From positions 186,001 through 250,000 of the forward strand of contig CADASP010000016.1 in NCBI GenBank assembly GCA_902790625.1: DNA of 64,000 bases, given 5' to 3'. Source of the stretch: an uncultured Prevotellaceae bacterium (GTDB lineage Bacteria > Bacteroidota > Bacteroidia > Bacteroidales > Bacteroidaceae). Below the pieces are notes generated by a model, which was not told the DNA's origin, made no database searches, and saw nothing but the letters and a program-made list of their open reading frames with translations. Below, piece after piece: positions 51,464 to 62,785 of the stretch. The position numbers and the translations under genes were made by a program. Positions within the stretch are counted from its first letter, which is position 1. Each line of letters opens with the position of its first letter.

Positions 51464-53932
51464 TTACTTCACCGTCCACTCGAAGAGGCCTGCCGAGTCG
51501 TCGTCGGGCAGCGTCACCTCCAAGCGCACGGCCTTGGTCTTCACGGGCTTGAAGTTCACCGTGCTGGCCACGCCTATGTGGGTGGGATAGGCATCGGGCT
51601 GCTCCACGGGCTGCCACTGGCCGTCGGCGGTCTGATAGAGGATGCGCCATGCCTTGGGCACCGAGCATCCGCCCCAGGGCTTGTCGCTGAACCAATGCAC
51701 GGTGGAGCTGCTCACCTCGGCCTCTTGTGGGAAGGTGTAGCTAATCCACTCGGTCGAAGCCTTCTTGGGCCACCAATGTGTGTAGGGCACCGAGCGGTCG
51801 CTCTCGCCCTTGGGCACCAGACGGTCATTGACCGACGAGAGGGCTGGCAGCCGCATCGAGGCGCTCACCTTGCTCTCGCTGGCCAGCGTGGCGGGCTGTG
51901 CGGGCGTGGTGGCGCTCAGGTCCTGTGCCTGCCACACGCGCATCTTGCCGCTGCCGCGATGGCACCAGGCATAGTAGGGGATGAGGGTGAGCGTGTGGTC
52001 GGTGACCACCAACTTGCCCTGCTTGTTGAAGTCGAGCGTCTGGGCATCGGTCATCAGGGTGACGAGCGACGTGCCGGCCACCTCGCCCTTGCCCAGGCGG
52101 AACTGCGGGTTCTGGTTCACCAGGGCGCTCATCACGTCGAAGTTGTTGTCGGGGTGCTCGGCACAATACACTATCGGTCCGCGCTCGATGGCCACCATGC
52201 CGCGGTCGGCGGTCACGCGGTGGTCGGCACGCACGGTGCGCGGCTCCATGTCGAAGTGCAGCTGCACGCGGTCGCCCTTCTTCCACTTGCGGTCGATGGT
52301 GAGGTAGCCGTCGGCGGTCACTTGGCTGGCGTCGACGCGCTCGCCGTTGATGCTCACGGTGTAGGCGAGGCGCTTGTTGTCGGTGTACTGATAGAGGTCT
52401 GAGGGCACCACCTTGTTCTTCAGCCAGCCGGGGATGCGAATCTTCATGGCGAATGGGCCGGCCTGGGTCTTGTCGACGTTGATGGTGATGTCGCCGTCCC
52501 ACGGGTAGTTGGTCTGCTGGCTCAGCGTCACCTTCTTGCCATCGACGTTGAGCGTAGAGGTGTTCGTCAGAAACAGGTTCACATAAACCGCAGGTCTATT
52601 GTCCCTTTCACTCCCTTTCACTCCCTTCACGGCATATACATATCCCGGCAGCGAGGGGATGAAGCGGCAGATGTTGCTGGGGCAGCAGGCGCAGCCAAAC
52701 CAAGCCTGACGCTGGTGCTGGCCCATCGACTCCAGGGGGTTGGGATAGAAGAATCCGTTGCCCTCGAGGCTCACGCCGCTGATGAGTCCGTTGTAGAGGG
52801 TGCGCTCCAGCACGTCGTAGTATTTCGACTCGCCGTGTAGCAGGAACAGGCGGTAGTTCACATACACGTTGCCGATTGCGGCGCACGTCTCGCAGTAGGC
52901 GCTCATGTTGGGCAGCTCATAGTTGCGGCCGAAGGCCTCGCCGCTGCTGGTGGCGCCGATGCCGCCGGTGATGTAGAGCTTCTTCGACACGATGTTCTCC
53001 CAGATGTTGTCGATGGCGCGCACGTAGCTCTCGTCGCCGGTGAGGGCGGCCACGTCGGCCATGCCGGCATACATGTAGGAGGCGCGCACGGCGTGGCCCA
53101 CGGCCTCGTCTTGCAGGATGACGGGCTTGTGGCTCTGGCTGTATTCGTTCTTTATCTCGGTCTTGCCACGATAGTCGAGCAGGAACTTGGCAAAGTCGAG
53201 GTATTTCTTCTCGCCGGTGGCCAGATAGAGGCGGGCCATGGCCATCTCGGCAATCTGGTGGCCGGGCACCACGCACATCTGTCCGGGGTTCGGGCCCACC
53301 TCCTTGCAGGCCACGTCGGCATAGCGGCGGGCGATGTCGAGGAACTTGCGCTTGCCGGTGGCTTGCCAGTAGGCCACGGCACCCTCAATCATGTGGCCCA
53401 GGTTGTAAAGCTCATGCGAGAGGTCCTCCTCCTTCACCCAGCGTCGGTCGCCCGCCCAGTGGTGGGGGTTGCCGGGGTTCTGTGTGCGGGCGGTGTAGAG
53501 GTAGCCGTCGGGTTCCTGCGCCGAGCCGATGATGTCGATGACGCTGTCGCAATAGGCCTCCAGCTTCTTGTCGGGATAGGTCTGCAGGATATAGGCGGCG
53601 CCCTCCAGCGTCTTGTAGGGGTCGGTGTCGTCGAAGCTGTAGCCCACGCCGTTCACCTTGAACACCTTCGAGGGGTCTTTCAGGTGGGCGGCGGCGTTCT
53701 CAAAGTTCTTGTAGCGGCCCTCGCTCTCGCATTTCGAGAAGGCCAGGGGCACGGTGACGTTGCGGCTGGCCTCTAAGCGCTGGCCCCAGAAGGTGCCGGG
53801 TGCAACTTTTACGGCGGTGAAGGGCACGGGCGTGATGGGATAGCCTGCTGAGGGCTGGGCGCCCTGCTTCTGTGCAAATGACGTGAGTGCTACGGCAAAG
53901 GCCATGGCAACGACAGAAAAAGTTCGTTTCAT
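51464..53932 (-). CDS. Glycoside hydrolase family 127 (beta-L-arabinofuranosidase type), secreted
   Basis: An 822-residue protein with signal peptide (FSVVAMAFAVALTSFA). The family's zinc/catalytic ligands are visible: Glu and Cys in YCETCAAIGNVY near residue 350, and the double Cys in WFGCACCPSNICRF near residue 417. The alpha/alpha barrel motifs SQEPDGYLYT and LSHELYNLGHMIEGAVAY precede them. A C-terminal beta domain ends in DSAGLFEWTVK. It probably removes beta-L-arabinofuranose from plant polymers or glycoproteins. With GH31 and the transporter it may form a small plant-glycan set, but no SusC/D pair is seen. Confidence 0.93.
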   Translation of the reverse strand: MKRTFSVVAMAFAVALTSFAQKQGAQPSAGYPITPVPFTAVKVAPGTFWGQRLEASRNVTVPLAFSKCESEGRYKNFENAAAHLKDPSKVFKVNGVGYSFDDTDPYKTLEGAAYILQTYPDKKLEAYCDSVIDIIGSAQEPDGYLYTARTQNPGNPHHWAGDRRWVKEEDLSHELYNLGHMIEGAVAYWQATGKRKFLDIARRYADVACKEVGPNPGQMCVVPGHQIAEMAMARLYLATGEKKYLDFAKFLLDYRGKTEIKNEYSQSHKPVILQDEAVGHAVRASYMYAGMADVAALTGDESYVRAIDNIWENIVSKKLYITGGIGATSSGEAFGRNYELPNMSAYCETCAAIGNVYVNYRLFLLHGESKYYDVLERTLYNGLISGVSLEGNGFFYPNPLESMGQHQRQAWFGCACCPSNICRFIPSLPGYVYAVKGVKGSERDNRPAVYVNLFLTNTSTLNVDGKKVTLSQQTNYPWDGDITINVDKTQAGPFAMKIRIPGWLKNKVVPSDLYQYTDNKRLAYTVSINGERVDASQVTADGYLTIDRKWKKGDRVQLHFDMEPRTVRADHRVTADRGMVAIERGPIVYCAEHPDNNFDVMSALVNQNPQFRLGKGEVAGTSLVTLMTDAQTLDFNKQGKLVVTDHTLTLIPYYAWCHRGSGKMRVWQAQDLSATTPAQPATLASESKVSASMRLPALSSVNDRLVPKGESDRSVPYTHWWPKKASTEWISYTFPQEAEVSSSTVHWFSDKPWGGCSVPKAWRILYQTADGQWQPVEQPDAYPTHIGVASTVNFKPVKTKAVRLEVTLPDDDSAGLFEWTVK

Positions 53933-53967
53933 GCGATATGATTTTAGTTAGTTATTGTTTCAGACTG

Positions 53968-53975
53968 CAAACTTA
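53968..53975 (-). promoter_or_regulatory. -7 box of the GH127 gene
   Basis: TAAGTTTG on the minus strand, 35 bp before the GH127 start. A TTTG-like box (TTTTTTGC) lies about 23 bp further upstream. Confidence 0.55.
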
Positions 53976-54015
53976 CACATTTTTTTTCAATTTACCTTGC
54001 AAAAAAGAGGAAATG

Positions 54016-54047
54016 TTTGTGGCTTCCCCACTTTTTTTGTACTTTTG
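54016..54047 (+). promoter_or_regulatory. Promoter of the NSS symporter gene
   Basis: TTTG (54016-54019), 20 bp, then TACTTTTG (54040-54047), 26 bp before the ATG at 54074. Divergent from the GH127 promoter. Confidence 0.7.
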
Positions 54048-54073
54048 CACCCATCAACCAACATAACATCATC

Positions 54074-55435
54074 ATGGCAACCAAGGAAAGAGCCAGCTTC
54101 GGCAGCCGCCTGGGCATCATCCTGGCCACGGCAGGCTCGGCTGTGGGGCTTGGCAATGTGTGGCGATTCCCCACCATGGCCGGCGAGAACGGTGGCGGAG
54201 CCTTCATTCTGTGTTATATATTGTGTGTGCTGCTGCTCGGCGTGCCCTGCATGCTCGGCGAGTTTGTCATCGGCCGCAGGGCGCAGGCCAATGCCGCCCG
54301 TGCCTACCACACGCTGGCAGGACGAGGGCCGTGGCGCTTCATCGGCTATTTCGGCGTGTTCACCGGATTCCTCATCGCCAGCTACTACTGCGTGGTGAGC
54401 GGCTGGTGCCTACAGTATGTCTACGCCAGCGTGGCAGGACAGGTGAGTGGGTCGCCCGACTATGTGACGAGCTATTTCAACGATTTCGTGTCGAATCCGT
54501 GGAAGCCCGTGGTGTGGCTGGTGCTGTTCTTCCTCATCAGCCATTTCGTGGTGGTGCGCGGCGTGGAGAAAGGCATTGAGCGAGCCTCGAAGCTGATGAT
54601 GCCCCTGCTGTTCATCCTGCTGGTGACCATCGCCGTGGCCTCGTGTCTGCTGCCAGGCGCCAGTCGGGGTTTCAGGTTCTTGTTCAGTCCCGATTTCTCG
54701 AAGGTCGATGGCAACGTGCTCTTAGGCGCCCTGGGGCAGGCGTTCTACTCGCTCTCGCTGGGCATGGGCTGCCTGTGCACCTACGCCAGCTACTTCAGCC
54801 GCGACACGCACTTAGCGAAGAGTGCCTACCAGATAGCGGGCATCGACACGCTCATAGCCATCCTGGCCGGACTGATGATTTTCCCTGCCGTGTTCAGCGT
54901 GGGCGGCGATGTGGGCGCTGGCCCGTCGCTGGTGTTCATCACGCTGCCCAACGTGTTTAGCCAGGCCTTCTCGTCGGTGCCCTGGCTGGGGCAGATCATC
55001 GCTCTGCTGTTCTATCTGCTGCTTTCGGTGGCGGCACTCACCTCGCTCATCTCGCTGCACGAGGTGTGCACAGCCTTCTTCCACGAAGAGTTCCATCTGT
55101 CGCGGGCGAAGGCGGCAACCATCGTCACATCGCTCTGCTGCGTCCTGGGCATCTTCTGCTCGCTGTCGTTCTACGATGCCGACACGCTGTCGCTCTTTGG
55201 GAAGTCGCTCTTCGACCTCTTCGACTTTGCCACAGGCCAAATCTTCCTGCCCTTGGGAGGATTCCTCACCTGCTTGTTCCTGGGATGGTTTGTGCCTAAG
55301 CATATCATCAGCGACGAAATCACCAACCAAGGCACACTCAGCGGGCGTTTCGTCGGCCTATTCATTTTCAGTCTTCGCTTCTTCTGCCCCGCCTGCATCC
55401 TGCTCATCTTCCTGCATCAGATGGGAGCGTTGTGA
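54074..55435 (+). CDS. Sodium:neurotransmitter symporter (NSS/SNF) family transporter
   Basis: A 453-residue membrane protein starting with the family signature SRLGIILATAGSAVGLGNVWRFP and the unwound TM1. About eleven to twelve hydrophobic segments follow (FSLGMGCLCTYASYF-like SLSLGMGCLCTYASYFSRDT in the TM6 region). Bacterial members import amino acids such as tryptophan, tyrosine or leucine with Na+. The start at 54074 is set by the family N-terminus and the promoter just upstream. Confidence 0.93.
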   Translation: MATKERASFGSRLGIILATAGSAVGLGNVWRFPTMAGENGGGAFILCYILCVLLLGVPCMLGEFVIGRRAQANAARAYHTLAGRGPWRFIGYFGVFTGFLIASYYCVVSGWCLQYVYASVAGQVSGSPDYVTSYFNDFVSNPWKPVVWLVLFFLISHFVVVRGVEKGIERASKLMMPLLFILLVTIAVASCLLPGASRGFRFLFSPDFSKVDGNVLLGALGQAFYSLSLGMGCLCTYASYFSRDTHLAKSAYQIAGIDTLIAILAGLMIFPAVFSVGGDVGAGPSLVFITLPNVFSQAFSSVPWLGQIIALLFYLLLSVAALTSLISLHEVCTAFFHEEFHLSRAKAATIVTSLCCVLGIFCSLSFYDADTLSLFGKSLFDLFDFATGQIFLPLGGFLTCLFLGWFVPKHIISDEITNQGTLSGRFVGLFIFSLRFFCPACILLIFLHQMGAL

Positions 55436-55473
55436 GTTAGGAGTGAGGAGTTAGGAGTTAGGAGTTAGGAGGT
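55435..55473. repeat. GTTAGGA tandem repeat after the NSS gene
   Basis: GAGTTAGGAGTGAGGAGTTA and further GGAGTTA copies start right at the NSS stop codon. Same motif as at 34792-34919 and 44460-44474. Confidence 0.7.
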
Positions 55474-55501
55474 GAGAAGAATTAAGTGATAAAGGAGGGG
55501 G

Positions 55502-56398
55502 ATGTTCAAGGAGTTTTTCTATATGCACAAGAGCGACCGACGGGTCATCCTGGCGCTGCTCGCGGTGGGAGCCGTAGTGCTGGCCGTTGTGTCTCTGACA
55601 GAAGGGAAAGAGGAAAAAGTCCCCATTTCATCGATAGCTGATACCATCAGCTTGAGCCATAAAGAGAGGAGGGCAGAAGAACAAAGGCACACAGAAAAGG
55701 TGCTGGCGCCCTTCGACCCCAATACCGCCGACTCCACCCAACTGCTACAGTTGGGACTGTCGCCTCGCATCGTCAGCAACATCTATCGCTATCGCCAGGC
55801 AGGGGGAATTTTTAGCGAGAAGAAGGATTTCGCCCAGATGTATGGACTCACCGTGAGTCAATATCAAGAACTGGAGCCTTACATCACCATTGCCCGCGAG
55901 TATCGTCCTGCCTCTACGCTCTTCCCAAAACAGTCACGTCAGGCAGCGCGTCATGACGATGTCCATCGCGACTCCACCTTCGTGCCCCGTTACCCCGTGA
56001 AGATAGCCCCCGGCGAAACCATCGACCTGGCCACTGCCGACACCGCACAACTGCAGACCGTGCCCGGCATCGGCCCTTATTATGCCCGCCGCATCGTGGA
56101 CTACCGAAAGCGCTTGGGAGGCTTCGTGAGCGTAGACCAGCTCGATGAAATCGAGGATTTTCCGTCGTCAGCGAAAGCATTCTTCCACCTTGGCACCACC
56201 GTCATCCAGCGAATCAATATCAATGCGCTGTCGCTGAACGAGCTGAAGCGCCATCCCTACATCAACTTCCGACAGGCCCGCGCCATCACCGACTACCGCC
56301 GACTCTATGGCCCCATCAGCGACCTGCACGACCTGAGCCTCTCGCCCGATTTCCCCGAGGAGGCCATCGCCCGTCTGCTGCCCTACGTGGAATACTAA
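55502..56398 (+). CDS. Helix-hairpin-helix (ComEA-like) protein with N-terminal membrane anchor
   Basis: A 298-residue protein with one membrane segment (VILALLAVGAVVLAVVSL). It has several HhH units: FDPNTADSTQLLQLGLSPRI near residue 62, LATADTAQLQTVPGIGPYYARRI near 178 and ININALSLNELKRHPYINFRQARAI near 240. Such proteins bind DNA non-specifically and resemble ComEA, but a DNA-uptake role here is inference. Convergent with miaB, 23 bp apart. Confidence 0.85.
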   Translation: MFKEFFYMHKSDRRVILALLAVGAVVLAVVSLTEGKEEKVPISSIADTISLSHKERRAEEQRHTEKVLAPFDPNTADSTQLLQLGLSPRIVSNIYRYRQAGGIFSEKKDFAQMYGLTVSQYQELEPYITIAREYRPASTLFPKQSRQAARHDDVHRDSTFVPRYPVKIAPGETIDLATADTAQLQTVPGIGPYYARRIVDYRKRLGGFVSVDQLDEIEDFPSSAKAFFHLGTTVIQRININALSLNELKRHPYINFRQARAITDYRRLYGPISDLHDLSLSPDFPEEAIARLLPYVEY

Positions 56399-56421
56399 GC
56401 CCAGAAAAACATACATCAAGT

Positions 56422-57771
<1,350 letters not shown>

Positions 57772-57895
57772 CAGAAAGCAGAGTGATGTTGCAAAATTGG
57801 AAATTTGGTGCAAAGGTACGCAAAAATGCGAACCCAGCAAAAGAACGGCTCTCATCTTTTGCCTTTTTCTTGCGCGAATGTTCAAAAAATTGCTT

Positions 57896-57903
57896 ATCTT
57901 TGC
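57896..57903 (+). promoter_or_regulatory. -7 box of the SASA-type esterase gene
   Basis: TATCTTTG fits TAnnTTTG, 30 bp before the ATG at 57934. CTTG about 22 bp upstream may be a weak -33 box. Confidence 0.6.
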
Positions 57904-57933
57904 CGCGCAATTGCATTTAAACCCCAAAAAATC

Positions 57934-59613
57934 ATGAAAAAAGCACTTTACCTTTTGTTGTTAGGTTTGCTGCCATGCTGCGCCATGGCGCAAGAGTCGG
58001 TCGACCCCAATTTCTACGTCTATCTGTGCTTCGGCCAGTCGAACATGGAGGGCAACGCCCAGCCCGAGAGCGTTGACCGCACGAATGTGGACAGCCGTTT
58101 CCAGATGCTGGCCACCTGCGACTTCAGCAATCCCCGTCGCACGATGGGGCAGTGGTACACCGCCACGCCGCCCATCGTCAACCCATGGGGTGGACTGGGC
58201 ATGGCCGACTACTTTGGCCGCACGATGGTGGCCGCCCTGCCGTCGGAAGTGAAGGTGGGCGTGGTGGATGTGGCCATCGGCGGCATCGCCATCGAGGGTT
58301 TCATGCCCGACAAGATTGCCGGCATCCTGGCCAGTGCCGAGGCTTGGCAGGCCGAGCGCATCAGAGCCTACGGCAGCAACCCCTACCAGCGGCTGGTGGA
58401 CATGGGCAGGATAGCCCAGCAGAAGGGCGTCATCAAGGGCATCCTGCTGCACCAAGGCTGCTCGAACAACGGCGACCCCAACTGGCCCAACAACGTGAAG
58501 AAGATTTACAACAAGCTGCTCTCCGACCTTGGTCTCAGCGCCGACACCGTGCCCCTCTTTGCCGGCGAGACGCTGCGCCAGGAAGAGGGCGGCGCTTGCT
58601 ATGCCCACAACACCCAGGTGAACCGCTTGCCGCAGGTCATCCCCACGGCTCACGTCATCTCGTCGCTCGGATGCCCCGGCAACGGCCAAGACCCCTGGCA
58701 CTTCAATGCCGTGGGCTATCGCATCATGGGCAAGCGCTACGCTTTTGCGGCCTTAGACGTGATGGGTCGTGAGAAGCTGGCCGACCCCAACTATCAGATG
58801 GCAGCCAGCTTGAAAAAGTTCTTCGCCGCCAAGAGCCTCAGCTTGAGCAGCTATGTGGAGTCCATTCCCGGACAGCGCATCTCGCCTGTAACCGCCATCT
58901 TCCAGGATGGCCACAAGGAGGAGGTGTCGGCCGACATCGACTTCAGCAGCGACATCTTCACCTTCGACGCCAGTGGTGCCATCGCTGCCAATGCCGAGGG
59001 CACCGGAGCCGTGCAGGCCGTCTACACCGACTTCACCCGCCAGCAGACGACGGCATCGTTCGACATGAAGGTCACCTTCTTCCCCTTAGGCGAGGGGTTC
59101 CTACAGAAGATTTCGGGCACGCTGAGCTACGATGAGTCTACGCATACGTTGCAGATGCGTCCCAGCAGCCAGGCTGGCTGGCACTATGCCAAAGGCATCG
59201 ACCTGTCGGCATACAAATACTTGGTGCTGAAGCTGAAGCAGGAGCAGACCTGCGACGCGCAGGTGCGCATCTTCGACAAGAACAACACCACCAGCGTCAG
59301 CTACAAGGACACCATCAACAACCGCACCGTGGTGAGCATCCCCTTGCACAACATGGTGTACGACAAGAAAGGCAGCAAAGTGGACCCGTCACATATCTAT
59401 TATGTGCTGATACGCGCCTTCAAGGTGGGCGAGCTGGCCATCGACGACATCTTCCTCAGCAACGATGATGCCTACGACACCAGCATCGACGGCATTGAAC
59501 ATTCAACGTTGAACGATGAACGTGTCTACGACCTGCAGGGTCGCCGCATCAACATTGAGGGCATGAAGAAGGGTCTTTATATCCAAGGCGGCCGTATCAT
59601 CCACAAGCGCTGA
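57934..59613 (+). CDS. Secreted sialate O-acetylesterase/CE6-like SGNH esterase
   Basis: A 559-residue protein with signal peptide (LYLLLLGLLPCCAMA). The SASA-type catalytic domain has YLCFGQSNMEGNAQP (nucleophile Ser) near residue 32, DVAIGGIAIEGF near 108, LLHQGCSNN, and the Asp-His pair in DPWHFNAVGYRIMG near 255. A middle Ig-like domain and a C-terminal carbohydrate-binding-like domain follow. The tail is YDLQGRRINIEGMKKGLYIQ. It probably deacetylates plant or host glycans. A small palindrome (TTCAACGTTGAA) encodes STLN just before the tail, as in the C10 peptidase. Confidence 0.87.
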   Translation: MKKALYLLLLGLLPCCAMAQESVDPNFYVYLCFGQSNMEGNAQPESVDRTNVDSRFQMLATCDFSNPRRTMGQWYTATPPIVNPWGGLGMADYFGRTMVAALPSEVKVGVVDVAIGGIAIEGFMPDKIAGILASAEAWQAERIRAYGSNPYQRLVDMGRIAQQKGVIKGILLHQGCSNNGDPNWPNNVKKIYNKLLSDLGLSADTVPLFAGETLRQEEGGACYAHNTQVNRLPQVIPTAHVISSLGCPGNGQDPWHFNAVGYRIMGKRYAFAALDVMGREKLADPNYQMAASLKKFFAAKSLSLSSYVESIPGQRISPVTAIFQDGHKEEVSADIDFSSDIFTFDASGAIAANAEGTGAVQAVYTDFTRQQTTASFDMKVTFFPLGEGFLQKISGTLSYDESTHTLQMRPSSQAGWHYAKGIDLSAYKYLVLKLKQEQTCDAQVRIFDKNNTTSVSYKDTINNRTVVSIPLHNMVYDKKGSKVDPSHIYYVLIRAFKVGELAIDDIFLSNDDAYDTSIDGIEHSTLNDERVYDLQGRRINIEGMKKGLYIQGGRIIHKR

Positions 59614-59644
59614 CCGCCCTTTTAGCATGGACGAGGACAAAAAG

Positions 59645-59683
59645 GAAAATCCGGGGGCACCTGACTCAGGCGCCCCCGGATTT
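59645..59683. terminator. Bidirectional terminator between esterase and multi-module protein
   Basis: AAATCCGGGGGC and GCCCCCGGATTT form a perfect stem between two convergent genes, with a T-rich flank on the plus strand and A-rich flank giving a T-run on the minus strand. Confidence 0.85.
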
Positions 59684-59702
59684 CTTTGTTAAGGCTGCAG
59701 CA

Positions 59703-62606
59703 TTACTTCACGATGACCTTGTGGCTCTTGCCACCCATGGTCACGATGTTCAGACCGCGTTGTGGAGCCTGCAGACGACGACCGTCGATGGTGTAGAAGG
59801 TGGCAGCGTGGCTGCTGTGAGCGTTCTCGCTGACGCCCTCGACACCCAGCATCTCCTCGCTGTCGTAGGAGAGGCGGAAGTTGTCGACCTTGAACCATCC
59901 CTGGCCGTTGAGACCACCATCGGCGAAGGTCAAGCCCTCGGCGTTCACGCCATTGGTGCGGAAGCCGATGACAGCGATGCCATCATCGTCCACGTCGAAC
60001 TGCACGCTCATCGGGTGCAGCAGGTCGCTGTTGTAGATTCCGTCCTGGCCTTGTGCACACACCCATCCAGCGTAGGTGAGCACGTTGGCGTTCAGAGCGT
60101 CGGCGGGCATGTTCAGCTCGCTGTAGGCGTCCTCGGTGCCCCACATCTGCACGTTCTTGTTACCAAAGATGCGCTGCGTGGTGGTGCAGTCGCCAGCCCA
60201 GTTGTATTGCACCATCACGTCGGCTTGCACGGTGTAGGCACCCTTAGGCAGGTGCGTCAGCGTCTGGCTCAGCTCCACCTCGGGGATGTTCGAAGTCCAG
60301 ATGCCCCAGAGGTATTCGCCGTCGGTGTACTGGTGGGTGATTTCGGTTCCGTCGTCGAGCATCACGCTGATGTTGTCGCCATGGTTGATGGCGCACCAGT
60401 TGGGACCAATGGTCTCCACCACCTCGCCGTTCATCTTCAGTGTCCATCCGTAGGGAGCGGGCTGGGCACCGTCGCTGGGACTGTTGTTCTGGTTGCTCAG
60501 GTCTTCGAAGCTGGGGTTCTTGATGGCGTAGGTGATGTCGCCAATGGTGATGGCGTTGGCCTTCACCAGCTCGATGGCCTCGTTGATTTGTGCAATCATG
60601 TCGTTGATTTCGTCCACGCCAGCCTCAGCGTAGTTGTACATGTCTTGGGCTTCCATGAGCATGTCGCCCAACTCCTCGGCGGCCATGCCGTTGGGATAGT
60701 CGATGGTGATGGCCAAGCCTTTCTGAATGGCCTCGTCGAGCCTGACGTAAGCATCCACCGATGCCTTGGCGATGGGATACATATCCTTCAGCTTCACGAT
60801 GGCGTCGATGATTTCCTGCTGCGAGCTGCCAGCGCCGACGCTGCCTTCCAGCAGTTGGTCGAGCTGCTCCCTAATGCTCTTCTGCATCCATCCCATGCCG
60901 TCGTAGAGTGCTGCGAAGTGGTCGTAGATGGCCAGTGCGTCGTCCTGCACATATCCTTCCTTGTAGATGCGGAAGTTGTCGAGCTTGAACCATCCGTCGC
61001 CTCCGGCACCGTTGCCGCTCTCGCGGTTGGCGGCTGCGATGTTGCCATTGGTGCGCAGTCCGAAGGTGAGCGTTCCGTCGTAGACGAATGCGCGCACGGT
61101 CATCTCCTGCAGCAGACGGTCGGTGACAGGCTCTTCCAGTCCCTCAAAGCCGTAGATTTCGCCCTTGTCGAGCAGTTCCTCGTTGTACTCATAGTCGGCA
61201 CCGAAGTACTTGGCGTTCAGGTTGCCGAAGAGTCGCTGTGTGGTTCGGCGCGAGCCTCCGCCATTGGCACCCACCATCACGGCAGCAGCCACGGTGTAGG
61301 AGCCGTTCTCCAGTCCGGTGATGGTCTGCGATATCTCGTATTCAGGAATTCCGCCATTCCAGATGCCGAAGGCGTAGCTGCCGTCCTTGGCACCCTCGGC
61401 GTCGTCGTTGATGCCGTGCCAAGCGCCAATGCCTGCTGCGCGCACCTCATCGGCGGTGACCACCTGCTTGCCATTGATGAATACGTTCCATCCCGTGGGG
61501 GCACCCGACACGCTCGATGTCATCGAGCCATTCTGCGACGAGAGGTCTTCGAAGCTGTTGTTCTCGATGAGGAGTGTCAGGTCGTCGGAGCCCGATGCGT
61601 AGGCTTTCACGGCATCCTTCAGTTCCTGTGTGGCAGCTTGCAGCACGTCGGGGTCGTTGGTGGCGTTGAAGGTCTGTGTAGCCTTCTCGATGGCTTCGGC
61701 CAGCAGGGTGCTGGGGGTGCCATTGGCCAACAGGTCGGTGGCACTGATGATCTCCTTGTAGAGGTTCATCTTGGCGTTGATGATGGCCTGGGCGGCTGCC
61801 AGGTCGTCGGCGGTGAAGTCCTCTTTCTCGTAATAGGGCAACGTGGCATCGTAGGCTCCCTTGAAGCCATCGGCAAAGCCTTCCTCCTGCAGGTGGTTGT
61901 CCTCGATGTCCTGCAGCAGGGCATAAAGCTCAATCTTCACCGAGTAGGCGGGCACATCGTCGACAGCGAGGAATGCCCAGTAGCGCGATGCGGGGTTGTT
62001 GGGCACCAGGAATCCCCACTCGTCGAGCACGGGGTCGCCATTCTCGTCGGTCTGCACGCCGAGGTAGTAGTCGGGATACCACTGTCCGCCATACATCGGC
62101 TCGTTGATGATGGGATACTGGTTGCCACCATTCTGGTGCAGGTAGCCGTTCTCCACATATTCATTGCCATGCCCAGCGCCGGCCTTCAGCAGGTAGAATC
62201 CACTCACGTCCGACACTTCCAGCGTCCAGTAGGCCGGTTCGTAGAGCGCAGCGTTGATGTTGCAGGTGCCGTTGGGGATGCCCACATAGGTGATGTCGTA
62301 GTAGGTGTTGCCACCAAATGTGCGACCCTCTTCGCCGTTGTTCACCTCAAAGTACCACGAACCGTCCTCGGCCTGGTGGGCAACGAAGGCATTGTCGGCG
62401 TAGTGCGAGTCTTGCAGCGACAGATAATAGTAGGCACCGTCCCAACTGGTGCGGCTCCAGTAGTTGGTGGGGTTGGTGCGGCTGGCCAGGATGTAGGTGC
62501 CGCCCTCCACAGGAGTCTGGGCGTAGGGGAACACCACGGCCATCGAACTTTGGGCAGAGAGCAGCATCATGGCTGCGACTGCCGTCTTGAAGTAGTTTTT
62601 CTTCAT
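59703..62606 (-). CDS. Large secreted multi-module protein, probably carbohydrate-binding
   Basis: A 967-residue protein with signal peptide (TAVAAMMLLSAQSSMA). The N-terminal 230 residues contain a beta-rich domain (EGGTYILASRTNPTNYWSRT). Two helical FIVAR-like segments (near residues 240-340 and 580-700) alternate with two similar beta-sandwich modules. Module 1 is near 345-560 (NNSFEDLSSQNGSM, GWFKLDNFRIYKEG) and module 2 near 705-930 (NPSFEDLSNQNNSP, GWFKVDNFRLSYD). It ends with FYTIDGRRLQAPQRGLNIV, a sorting-tail-like segment. No catalytic motif is recognised. The two modules resemble each other and probably arose by duplication. Confidence 0.75.
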   Translation of the reverse strand: MKKNYFKTAVAAMMLLSAQSSMAVVFPYAQTPVEGGTYILASRTNPTNYWSRTSWDGAYYYLSLQDSHYADNAFVAHQAEDGSWYFEVNNGEEGRTFGGNTYYDITYVGIPNGTCNINAALYEPAYWTLEVSDVSGFYLLKAGAGHGNEYVENGYLHQNGGNQYPIINEPMYGGQWYPDYYLGVQTDENGDPVLDEWGFLVPNNPASRYWAFLAVDDVPAYSVKIELYALLQDIEDNHLQEEGFADGFKGAYDATLPYYEKEDFTADDLAAAQAIINAKMNLYKEIISATDLLANGTPSTLLAEAIEKATQTFNATNDPDVLQAATQELKDAVKAYASGSDDLTLLIENNSFEDLSSQNGSMTSSVSGAPTGWNVFINGKQVVTADEVRAAGIGAWHGINDDAEGAKDGSYAFGIWNGGIPEYEISQTITGLENGSYTVAAAVMVGANGGGSRRTTQRLFGNLNAKYFGADYEYNEELLDKGEIYGFEGLEEPVTDRLLQEMTVRAFVYDGTLTFGLRTNGNIAAANRESGNGAGGDGWFKLDNFRIYKEGYVQDDALAIYDHFAALYDGMGWMQKSIREQLDQLLEGSVGAGSSQQEIIDAIVKLKDMYPIAKASVDAYVRLDEAIQKGLAITIDYPNGMAAEELGDMLMEAQDMYNYAEAGVDEINDMIAQINEAIELVKANAITIGDITYAIKNPSFEDLSNQNNSPSDGAQPAPYGWTLKMNGEVVETIGPNWCAINHGDNISVMLDDGTEITHQYTDGEYLWGIWTSNIPEVELSQTLTHLPKGAYTVQADVMVQYNWAGDCTTTQRIFGNKNVQMWGTEDAYSELNMPADALNANVLTYAGWVCAQGQDGIYNSDLLHPMSVQFDVDDDGIAVIGFRTNGVNAEGLTFADGGLNGQGWFKVDNFRLSYDSEEMLGVEGVSENAHSSHAATFYTIDGRRLQAPQRGLNIVTMGGKSHKVIVK

Positions 62607-62653
62607 AAGCGTTAAAATGGTTAGTGAATATAAAGCAGTTGTTCTTCGTGCGG

Positions 62654-62685
62654 CAAAATTACGCTAATTATTTCATTTGAACAAA
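62654..62685 (-). promoter_or_regulatory. Promoter of the multi-module protein gene
   Basis: On the minus strand TTTG (62682-62685), 20 bp, then TAATTTTG (62654-62661), 48 bp before the start at 62606. Confidence 0.7.
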
Positions 62686-62785
62686 TTTCTGCCTCCTTTT
62701 TTCTTATACATTATATATTATTAGGAATCAGCCGCTGAAATGATGCTGGCAGCCTGTCCTCTTTTCAGCACCCCATGCCCCGTGA

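Noticed and set aside
59721..62615. Open frame of 964 codons on the plus strand
   Set aside because: It is antisense to the secreted multi-module protein and has shadow-type composition (Val/His/Gly-rich), no promoter and no motif.
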